A stretch of DNA of 64,000 bases from the NCBI GenBank assembly GCA_036245525.1, contig BTPG01000001.1, forward strand, positions 221,183,144-221,247,143. The letters run 5' to 3'. Made by a program: the position numbers and the translations under genes. The stretch is from Semisulcospira habei (taxonomy: Eukaryota; Mollusca; Gastropoda; Semisulcospiridae). The notes beneath the pieces are model-generated. The model was not told the DNA's origin, did not search any database, and saw only the letters and a list, made by a program, of their open reading frames with translations. Positions 56,000 to 64,000 of the stretch are shown here, one piece after another. The first letter of the stretch is position 1. Each line of letters begins with the position of its first letter.

Positions 56000-58244
56000 C
56001 GCCCCGCAAAGCTCCGGGTCGTGCCCTGCGGGGCTCTGGACCCCCAGCGTCCTCAGACCCCCTACCTCCACGAGCCCCCCGCCGCCGCCCCGCCTTTGGT
56101 CGACCCGGTCAGGTTAGCGCCTTTGCCCCCGCCCGGTCCCGCCCTGCCCGTCGCCCTGGGCGCGGGCGGGCCTTCTGACTCACTAACCCCTCCGTCCCCG
56201 CCGGCCGTCCTGGGTCCTCCAGTCGGCGGGAGGCTTGCCCGGTTCAGCGAAGAGTGGCTCTCGCTGTTCCCAGACGACCCCTGGATCCGGACCACCGTCT
56301 CTTGACGGCCTTCAGATTTCGTTCCGCTCTCCTCCTCCGCTGCGCCGGTCTCCGCTGTGGACCTCCGTGCCCTCCGACCCGTTGAAGTCCAGTGCTCTGC
56401 GCGCCGAGGTCTCCACCCTTCTGCAGAAATCCGCCACGGAGGTGGTCGGGCGTCACGACTCTCCGGCCTTCTACAGCCGCCTCTTCCTGGTGCCCAAACC
56501 GGGCGGCAAGTGGCGCCCTATCATCGACCTTTCCACGCTCAACACCTTCATTTCGGCTCCCTACTTCCGCATGGAGACCGCCCGGGCCCTCAGGGCCACG
56601 GTCCAGCCGTGGGACTTCGCCGTCAGCTTGGATCTGTCGGATGCGTACTTGCATGTGCCCATTCACCCTGCCTCCAGGAAGTACCTGCGCTTCGCCTGCG
56701 ATGAGGTAGTTTACCAGTTCCGGGCTCTCCCGTTTGGTCTCAACCTCAGCCCGTGGGTGTTCTCTCGCCTGATGGACGCGGTAGTGGCCAAGGCGCATCA
56801 GTCGTCGTCCAGCCTTACGTCCAATTACCTCGACGACCTTCTCCTACGCAATCAATCTGCGACCGTTCTTTCGGCGGACAGAGACGCTCTGATCCGGCTG
56901 TTGGCGCAGCTGGGGTTCCTGCTCAACAGAGGCAAATCCGATCTTTCGCCCAGTCGCCGATTTGTCCACCTCGGCATGGACTTCGCGACCGACCTGAACC
57001 TGGTACGTCTGTCAGAACAGCGGATTCAGAGGTTGGCTTCCTTATCCAGCGACCTTTACCGGCTAGACGCAGCCCCCGCCAGGACCTGGCTACAGCTTCT
57101 CGGAACTATGAACGCGGCTGCAGAACTCCTTCCTCTAGGGCGTCTCTACTATCGGCCTTTGCAGCTACACCTCCTCCTTCACTGGCGCCCGTCCTCCGCC
57201 GACCTGGCAGCCTTGGTACCGGTCATTCCGATTATTCGCCCCCATCTGTCTCGTTGGATGGATCCGGCTTGGCTCGCTTCCGGAGTCCCCCTGGCGTCTC
57301 CCCCTCCGCGACTTTCCCTGTGTGTCGACGCGAGCCTCTCCGGCTGGGGTGCCCACCTGCTGCCGGACTTCAGGACGACGTGGGGGACCTGGCCATCAGA
57401 GATGTCTGCGCATCACATCAACTGGTTGGAGCTTCAGGCCGTTTGGCAAGCCCTCATCATCTGGGAAACGAGTCTGCGGCACCAGGAGCTTTTAATCCTC
57501 TCCGACAACGTGACCGTGGTAGCGTACATTCAGAAGCAAGGTGGCACTCATTCTCCCGACCTGTGCATGCTCGTCTACCGACTGATGCTCTGGTGCCAGG
57601 CCCGCGGCATTTCCCTTCGAACGAGACACATTCCTGGTCACCTGAACGTCCTGGCCGACTCGCTCTCGCATCGCGGCCAACTGTTACACACGGAGTGGAC
57701 TCTTCGTCGGGATCTTTTCCAGATCTGCGCACATTGGGAGACCCCTCTGGTCGACTTGTTTGCCACGAGGTGGAACCACCAGCTTCCCCTCTTTGTCTCC
57801 CCGGTCCCGGAGCCCCTGGCCTGGGCAGTCAACGCACTTTCCATCCTCTGGGACGGTTTGATCGCTTACGCCTTCCCCCCGACGGTCCTTGTCCCCAAAG
57901 TCCTCCTCAAGCTCCGGGGATGCAATGCGGTCGTCCTTCTGGTCGCCCCGTTTTCCAGGAACTGGTCTTGGACTACCGACCTCCTCAGCCTCGCCACGGG
58001 ACCTCCCTTGCAGTTGCCCACACCGCAGACGATGCTCAAGCAGCCTCGACAGGTCCTGTTCCACCCGTGCCCGGAGCGCCTCCTCCTTCACGTCTGGAGG
58101 TTGTGCGGCGTGCCCTCGCCGCTAAAGGCTTCTCGAGTACAGCAGTGGAAGCAATCTCTTCAGCTCGCAGACCCTCAACGCGCCGCGTCTACGAGGGAAA
58201 GTGGCGAGTGCTGTGCGCCTGGTGTGAGGACCCCACCGATTTGA
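56000..58244 (+). pseudogene. DIRS reverse transcriptase / RNase H / methyltransferase-like ORF
   Basis: The conserved start, PPVGGRLARFSEEWLSLFPD, lies at 56219-56290 in one frame. A frameshift near 56300 leads into the main ORF. RT: LFLVPKPGGKWRPIIDL, AVSLDLSDAYLHVPIHP (motif A), ALPFGLNLSPWVF (motif B), NYLDDLL (motif C, YLDD intact), LGFLLNRGKS. RNase H: LCVDASLSGWGAHL, INWLELQAVWQAL, LILSDNVTVVAYIQKQGG, HIPGHLNVLADSLS, with all acidic residues in place. Then VDLFATRWNHQLPLFVSP, WAVNALSILWDGLIAYAFPP and VLLVAPFSRNWSW form the methyltransferase-like DIRS segment. It overlaps the recombinase frame at its 3' end. Only the upstream frameshift spoils it. Confidence 0.88.
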
Positions 58245-59167
58245 CTCATCCCCAGCTCGCGGACTTCTTCCTCTGGCTCTTCGGGGACCAGGGGTTGGCC
58301 CCTATCACCATCAGGGGGTACCTATCCATGATCGCCGATACCTATCGGCACCTTGGCTGCCCGGACCCCGGCGCCTGTAAAGACATCGCCGACCTTATGT
58401 CACACTTCGGGTTGCAACGTCCGGTTCTCCGCTCTCTTGTTCCGCACTGGGACCTCCCCTGGGTCCTGACGTGGCTTAACTCGGCCAGATTTGAGCCTCT
58501 GCCATTGGCCCGCATCGCGGACGTGACTTGTAAGACCTGCTTCCTTTTGGCTCTTACCACGGCGGCCCGAATCGACGAGCTTCACGCGCTCTAAGCGCGC
58601 CCTACCTGCCTGCAATTTCGTGCGGATGGCTCCGTGCAGCTTCTCCCGGATCCCTCCTTCCTTGCCAAGACCAGGTCTCCACTGACAGCGCCACAAGAGA
58701 TCACACTGCGACCGCTGCGGGGGATTGACTTCCCTCGAGAGACCAGGCAACAAGATCCTGTGCGCGCATTACGCGTCTACCTACGCAGAACCAAAGCCGT
58801 CCGTCGAGGACGCTCACGCCTCTTCCTGCCTCTTAGGCCCGGCAGAGATGACATATCGGCCCAGACGATCTCTTCCTGGCTTTGCTGGGTCATTCGGTCC
58901 GCCTACCAGGACCTCTCCCCTCAGAGAGCAAAGAGGCTCAAGATATGCGCGCACGAGGTACGTGCCATGGCCACGAGTCTTGCCTTTGACCGGAACTGTG
59001 CTGTTAAAGACATTGTGGCGGCCGTGGGCTGGCGAGCAGAATCTACCTTCGCCTACTTCTACCTCCGGGATCTGGCAGGCCAGCAAGACAACCTCGTACT
59101 GGTGGGGACATCACAGCGGCACTACACTCCCTCCCGGCGCCACAGGCGCTGTAGGTACGCAACTTAG
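58085..59167 (+). pseudogene. DIRS tyrosine recombinase, one nonsense codon
   Basis: In a frame +2 relative to the RT ORF and overlapping its end by ~160 bases. N-terminal core-binding part: RRALAAKGFSSTAVEAI, RRVYEGKWRVLCAWC, ITIRGYLSMIADTYRHLG. Catalytic part: LTTAARIDELHAL with the first Arg, a TAA at 58592-58594, then the same frame continues with ITLRPLRGIDFPRETRQQ, HEVRAMATSLAF (His-x-x-Arg), AVGWRAESTF and FAYFYLRDLAG with the nucleophilic Tyr. All catalytic residues are visible. The single stop makes this copy inactive unless read through. It is the enzyme that would integrate the circular cDNA. Confidence 0.85.
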
Positions 59168-59260
59168 CTAAAATTGTCGGGAGTTTGCGACTGGGAGGAT
59201 GGCTCTGCAGGCCCCCTGTGGGTTCTGGGGCAGCAGCACCCTCCTCCTACTCGCTATTCT

Positions 59261-59358
59261 TCCTATCGGTCATGTCATCGGTAATGTTTTTGAGGAAATA
59301 AATGCATTTTTCTCTAAAAGGTATTTTTTTCGAAAAATACTTACCGATGACATGACTC
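59261..59358. repeat. DIRS internal complementary region
   Basis: GTCATGTCATCGGTAATG then TTTTTGAGGAAAT is the complement of the element's left edge (53484-53514). Directly joined, AAATGCATTTTTCTCTAAAA ... ATACTTACCGATGACATGAC is the complement of its right edge (59566-59620). This fused order defines the circle junction and fixes both element ends. Confidence 0.92.
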
Positions 59359-59407
59359 GGAGGACCCTCCCACCTGCCCTGCTTGCTGCTGGTGAGCTAA
59401 GTATCCC

Positions 59408-59579
59408 AAACTGAGTAATCATCACATGACTCGGAACCGGATGGGCAGGCACAGGAGACAACTCTCGGCCCCTCTGGGGGTTCCCCGAGTGCCTCCCGGG
59501 TTGTGCAGGGGCCCAACGGGTTCCTAGGCTAAAATTGTGAGAGTAAGTAGACACTTCCTATCAGTCATGTCATCGGTAA
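59408..59579. repeat. DIRS right inverted terminal repeat
   Basis: Reverse complement of 53499-53670. It extends outward to GAGAAAAATGCATTTT at 59605-59620. Confidence 0.92.
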
Positions 59580-59620
59580 GTATTTTTTGAAAAAATACAT
59601 TTTAGAGAAAAATGCATTTT

Positions 59621-60605
59621 TCAGCTTCGTAAGCCACATACCATTAACAAATTTAAAATGTAATGGTATTCTGTTTCAGTCACACAATTTGCAGAGCACA
59701 CAGTAAAGTGCAACTTTATCCATTTGTTTCCATGCTCTACACTTTGTTGTAGTTGTTTGTACAGCACTCCCAAATTGGGGTGTAACTAAGCTTGTATCTC
59801 TGAGCAATAATACACATTTGAAGATGTGTGCCGTACTTGTTTAATGAGTATTTTTCAGATTCCTTACTGTTTTCTGTGTAAGGAAAATAAAAGATGTCTC
59901 TGCGAGGTCAAAAACTTTGGCAGATAAACATGTTTATAAATAACAAAATAAACATGGTGTAAGCATTTTTGTTATTTACATTTATTTCAACAATCCCTAA
60001 AACCTTGGAACATGTGGTGCCAGAAGTTCTGCTTGCTTGATAATATAGTTGCAGATAATTGTTAGTAAATTTGTATATGTTCATGGTATATTTTCTATGC
60101 ATGTGTGAGAGAGACTGACGTGTATTTGTGTAGTAATACTCAACTGCAAACAAACTGAAAAATGTCACAAACACTTAAATACAAATTACCTTTATTTTCT
60201 GAAGTCGGGCTCAATCACACTGACAAAATGTTAAACTAAAGTCTGAGCATTGATGTATATACATGAAAGCATAAGTCCGTTACTTTAAATAGCAACGTGC
60301 AGCGTAAGCAGTAACATGTAACTTTAGCTGACGCGTAATGTTCACTTAGAACAGTACATAGTGTCTGTATGCCAGCACACCATTAGACTAACATTTCTTT
60401 AGATATAATGTATTTCTGCGTATCTGGCTCTGCAATTCTATTGGCGCTTGTCTACCTATGTGCTCTCCAGACACTTGGAAGCTCATTACGTAACGCATCA
60501 ATTTTTGCCATAGGTGTTGATACTTGCAGTAATAGACTATGATGACTATGATGAAAGTCAAGTGACCCATTTAACTCATTACAGCAGGAGGATGACATTT
60601 TTTTT
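59621..60605. other. Non-coding AT-rich DNA
   Basis: No gene or repeat recognised. Polyadenylation-like AATAAA occurs on both strands, without associated ORFs. Confidence 0.4.
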
Positions 60606-61045
60606 TTCACGCTTGCATTTTGACGGATCTCTCCCCCGCCGTACCTCTCTGCCAAGTTGTCTGTTTATCAGCCATCACGCACCCTCCGTTCCTCCAGTGA
60701 AAAACTGTTAAAAATCCCGAAGCTTAACATGAAAACTGCCAGGGAGCATTCTTTCACCTTTTTAGCCCCAAGTGTGTGGAACTCGCCAACTGAAATGTGG
60801 AATCTGCCCACATTGTCACAGTTCAAAGCTCACTTAAAGACTTTTCTTTTTTGTCGGGCATTTAACACTTAGCTCATATTTAGCCAACTGTTGACCGACT
60901 GCTGGGAAGGGATGGGGTGGTTTAAAGTAGTGTATAATTGTGCGTGTGTCTGAGAAAAAGGGTGTGCTGTTGTGCATGCGCAGTGAGTCCAATGTTTTCC
61001 TGGAGAACAGCGCTATACAAGAACTATGTATTATTATTATTTTTT
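60606..61045 (+). mobile_element. L2/CR1-type LINE 3' fragment, copy 2
   Basis: Begins inside HFDGSLPRR-type coding and reads LSVYQPSRTLRSSSEKLLKI, ERSFTFLAPSVWNSPTEMWN, FKAHLKTFLFCRAFNT, then a stop at 60870-60872. The 3' UTR ends GCTATACAAGAACTATG followed by TATTATTATTATT. It is closely related to 32822-33410 but more 5'-truncated, and has lost one codon (NSLPTEM to NSPTEM). Confidence 0.82.
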
Positions 61046-61079
61046 CATATATCCTTTCAGGTGTATGTCACAGTTTTGG

Positions 61080-61735
61080 AGACAGACCGATCATGATAAT
61101 TCAACGCAGGTGTCGAAATAGCTTGGCATCAGCAGATGCAAAGCTACTCCGACACCAGACCAGAACCATCATGGTTGATTCATATCCTGCCATAACAAGC
61201 GAGGGCTTCACTGGTTCAACCATGATAGTTCAAGGATGGTGTTGGAATAGTTTTTAGGTGCTAAGGTATGCTGACATCACCCTTGAACTATCCTAGTCTA
61301 TCCGCTTCCTATCATAGCAATTCAAGGCTTCATGGGTTAACACAAGGATCGACCATGATAGTTCAAGGACGCTGTTGGAATTTTATGGCACATATAGGTG
61401 CCAAGCTATTCTGACACTGCTTGAACTATCATAGTGGATCCCAAAAACATGTTATTTTTGAAAGTTAACTGCACAGTCAACTGGATTACCAGACATCTAG
61501 CAGAAATGGCACGTAAGCAGTTTACATCTCATTTAACCCTTTTTATTCTATATTCTGCTGCTTGAAATTAATTTGACCATTACAGTTCCAGGGTAGTGCA
61601 AGAATAGCTTGGTGCCAAGCTATAAATGTATAATGGTACCACCCTTGAACTAAAATGGTTGACCCATCTTCTAATCTCATAGGACCATAAACAAATTAAA
61701 AAATAGCAGCTCAATATGAAATGGGTTAAGCCCTT
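61080..61735. repeat. Cluster of palindromic MITE copies
   Basis: Four fold-back blocks related to the TTAA MITE lie nearly end to end: about 61088-61190, 61207-61340 (ending CTTCATGGGTTAAC), 61346-61441 (GATCGACCATGATAGTTCAA ... TTGAACTATCATAGTGGATC) and 61576-61729 (ending GAAATGGGTTAAG). Confidence 0.65.
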
Positions 61736-62032
61736 ACTGCTGACCAGTGCACAACGTAGTGACAAGTATACCTGTTGCAATTTCCAATATCATTAAGCTT
61801 ATTTGATACATGCAGAGTGATACCGCAGGTACACATTGCTACAGGTCACTTCGAAATACACTGGCTGGCTCTGCAGGTGTAACTGAGTAGAACTCCAGTT
61901 CACAGGTTTTGTTAGGTTTCTGGAACTGTGTCAAATAGGTAACTGCACAGACTTTGCAAGAAGGTCTTGTTAAGTGCAGACCCTTAGCTCGCATTTATCA
62001 CCATTGTGAAATATGAGGCACATTATCTGCAT

Positions 62033-62970
62033 CTATTCAGCACTGCGCTTCATCCACTCCAGCCCATCTGTATCATACAGTGGACGAGAAACAACTTGAT
62101 GCTTGTAAAAGTCTGAAACAAGACGGACTGCCCCTCTGGCAAATGGCTCATTGTACAACACTGAAGCAACATGAATACCCGGCATCGTATAAATGACTAA
62201 ATCACAGACATCCAACTTGTACACGAAGAGCTGGCATTGTATCTGAAAGTAATACTCGGACTGCTCACTCGATGTCCACTTGTTGCTCCAAAGATCCAGT
62301 TCACAGCCTCGCTGCTTTGCGGCTTCCTTTGGTGACAAAAGACGATGACTGTAAGGGCATTTGATCTCAAATGATCTTTATGGAGCCTTCCCTTACAGGC
62401 ACACTTGACCAGACCACCAGCTGAACATGCCAAAAAAGGATACTGTTCTGATACTTGTAATCCCCTCTCTTCGATGACCAGTGTCATGTGTTTTTTCTTC
62501 TCCACTGCGCGGTACAGTGTGTCCTTGCCTTTAGCTCTTTCTTCCGTCCCCAAGCCACAGCAGCAGTCTCTAACTGCTCACCTGAAGAGTCACCTATGAT
62601 GTGATTCACTTATTTGGGGCAGTCCGTGTCAGGTTTCGATGAAACTGTCTTCTGTCTCGTGCAAATGTTTCACGTCGGAGGCAGTGATCCTACCTCGACG
62701 CATGGCAAACCAGGCTGGATTGTTTGCTTGACCACGAGCCCCCTTCTCAATGGCTTCGATCTCGGACTCCCTGCATGGAAGCTCTGCCATAGGATGATCA
62801 AAATCATGATCAATGTCCCCCTGTAGCGTGATGCGTGCAGCTGTCACGACCGACGGAGAAGGCAAATGTGCATCCTGTTGAATAGGATCAGGGCAGGATC
62901 AACTCATCCTGCAGGGCTTCATCGTAGAATTCCACGGCTGTAGCCCCAGGAGCAACCTGAGAGCAAAAAC
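62033..62970 (-). pseudogene. YqaJ-like nuclease gene, frameshifted
   Basis: A PDDEXK-type exonuclease domain of the YqaJ/lambda-exonuclease kind, found in eukaryotic accessory genes and transposons. Minus-strand blocks in order: VAPGATAVEFYDEALQDEL after an acceptor (TTTGCTCTCAG near 62958), DAHLPSPSVVTAARITLQGD, ELPCRESEIEAIEKGARGQ, PAWFAMRRGRITASD (typical YqaJ substrate-side motif), AVAWGRKKELKAR, YRAVEKKKHMTLVIEERGL, PFLACSAGGLVKC, EIKCPYSHRLLSPKEAAKQR (the E-x-K catalytic pair, 62351-62368), FQIQCQLFVYKLDVCDLVIY and FYKHQVV. Frame changes occur near 62890, 62530 and 62376 and an in-frame stop near 62605, so the gene is broken, or sequencing errors are frequent here. Confidence 0.7.
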
Positions 62971-64000
62971 GGACACATCAAATTTGCTGTGCAAGGACAT
63001 CCATCTTTATACAGTCGAATCCTGTCAAGGCGACCATGTGCATAAAGGAACATTTGCCTCCTACATTATCTGGTCCCATGGGTTTTTTTCCTTTTCAATG
63101 AACTTTACAAAAGTAAGGATGCACTAACATCCACAATGTACACAGTGTTGTGTTCCTGAAAACTTTGCTCTCACAATCACACCCATGATATAAAAATAAG
63201 GAATTTCAATATGTAAAAATGATAGGTGCACTGCATTGTGCTCTGTGAGGACAGGTACTTTGTTGACATGGAAAATGTTCAGGCAAGTCTCCATAATCAC
63301 TTGAAATTTGTTCCAGACAACAAAGAGTTCTTAGTTCACAGTATCGTCTTCATAAATGTTCTTGGTAAATTGTATGATAATATTCTGTAAAGGACTGAAT
63401 TAACTCTTCCGCGCAAGGCAGCCAACCTCCACATGCACATGACGTGGTCAAGTTTTCATGACGTCTAATGCATCCACACATGCAGGGAAACTTGCCCAAT
63501 ACCACACAGCCCTCTTCTTGTACTATTTCTGTATCTTTCTCAGGTACCAGTGTTCAAGTGTGTAGATGTGTATAAACCTTGTCGGGTGTGATAAATTGGT
63601 TTAGATGGACACTATCACTGCTGGTTTTGGGTGTTCATCCTTGGGAATGGAGAAATAAAGTTCGTTGTATTTACTATGCTAGAAAGTAAATGTCCCCTGT
63701 GTAACTCTATTCCTTCCTCTTATTTTCATTAAAGGGTGGATGGAAACAGTTCAGCTTTAGTAGAAGTGCATTTTAGTAGTGGAAGGATTCAGAAAGTAGT
63801 CTTGGGAAATGTAATTTTCAATATTTGAGGTCATCCCCACTCCACAGATTGGCGTGCACTTAGGGGTATGCTAGTGTGCACTTCTTAGATCCGGTTTTCT
63901 TGACCTGCGTGCGGAGGAGTTAATGTATATATATTCATTATGAAACTGCAAAAAAAAAATAAAGCTCACCTTGGAGAACGTCATTTAAATTAACAATTTA
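62971..64000. other. Non-coding AT-rich DNA to window end
   Basis: No gene or repeat recognised. It may be intron or upstream sequence of the YqaJ-like locus. Confidence 0.4.

Larger units (their letters stand above)
53484..59620 (+). mobile_element. DIRS-type retrotransposon, near full length
   Basis: A ~6.1-kb element with 172-bp inverted terminal repeats, an internal complementary region, a gag-like ORF, RT-RNase H, a methyltransferase-like segment and a tyrosine recombinase, in that order. No target duplication is seen, as expected for DIRS elements, which integrate a circular DNA by recombinase. All ORFs carry some lesion, yet overall structure is preserved, so the copy is moderately young. 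It inserted downstream of the THAP-like remnants. Confidence 0.92.

Noticed and set aside
56753..58080. Long plus ORF upstream of the recombinase in frame 2
   Set aside because: It is the shadow of the RT/RNase H ORF; only the part after ~58085 resembles a recombinase.

Overview
The window looks like a gene-poor, repeat-rich animal nuclear genome, most likely a mollusc. Reasons: one intron-containing gene with canonical GT-AG splice sites; very high transposon density; and interspersed elements with a core of ~160-bp tandem units, a GACGG-type microsatellite and a conserved flank, an architecture I know from the pearl/HINE (Helitron-related) elements of molluscs. The species cannot be named from the sequence. 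Nothing bacterial or organellar is present.

The one gene I can reconstruct completely is Cdc42 on the minus strand. Four coding exons (30160-30264, 25309-25491, 20034-20231, 19209-19298) join in phase 0 to give exactly 191 codons, ending in the CAAX box CVIL. Its introns hold a solo LTR (21749-22754), pearl-like tandem arrays, an unusual ORF-bearing retroelement (27196-28414), an RNase H-containing LINE tail and LINE/SINE tails. A long 3' UTR with two stem-loops may occupy 16600-19208, and a possible 5' exon and promoter lie near 34146-34290.

Region by region. 1-9300: interspersed repeats, a copy of an unrecognised retro-ORF family (3192-3912), pearl-like arrays (4118-6245), a TIR-bounded element carrying a broken conserved-looking protein (6629-7727), tandem duplications and SINE-like sequence. 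10659-12615: a Tc1 transposon with a retroelement nested in it. 13780-16200: pearl-like repeat, a 30-bp minisatellite and TTAA-flanked palindromic MITEs. 16600-30285: Cdc42. 28600-33410: three LINE fragments. 34565-38375: pearl-like repeat, a second internally deleted Tc1 copy and a small TIR MITE. 38340-47290: a nest of three LINEs. An old minus-strand LINE was split by plus-strand LINE A (13-bp target duplication), and LINE A was then split by its sister LINE B (12-bp target duplication). 47300-50530: GC-rich DNA with hairpin repeats. 50891-51004: a first exon resembling a Rho-family GTPase but with a destroyed P-loop. 51463-53156: THAP-domain remnants and exon-like pieces. 53484-59620: a nearly full-length DIRS-type tyrosine-recombinase retrotransposon with inverted terminal repeats and the diagnostic internal complementary region. 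60606-62970: an L2/CR1 fragment, a cluster of palindromic MITEs and a broken YqaJ-like nuclease gene.

The genes do not form a pathway. The window is a host GTPase gene embedded in layered transposon insertions. The points most worth following up are the ORF-only retroelement with a clean target-site duplication (27184-28426), the TIR element with its unknown cargo protein (6629-7727), the P-loop-less Rho-like exon (50891-51004) and the datable LINE nest.
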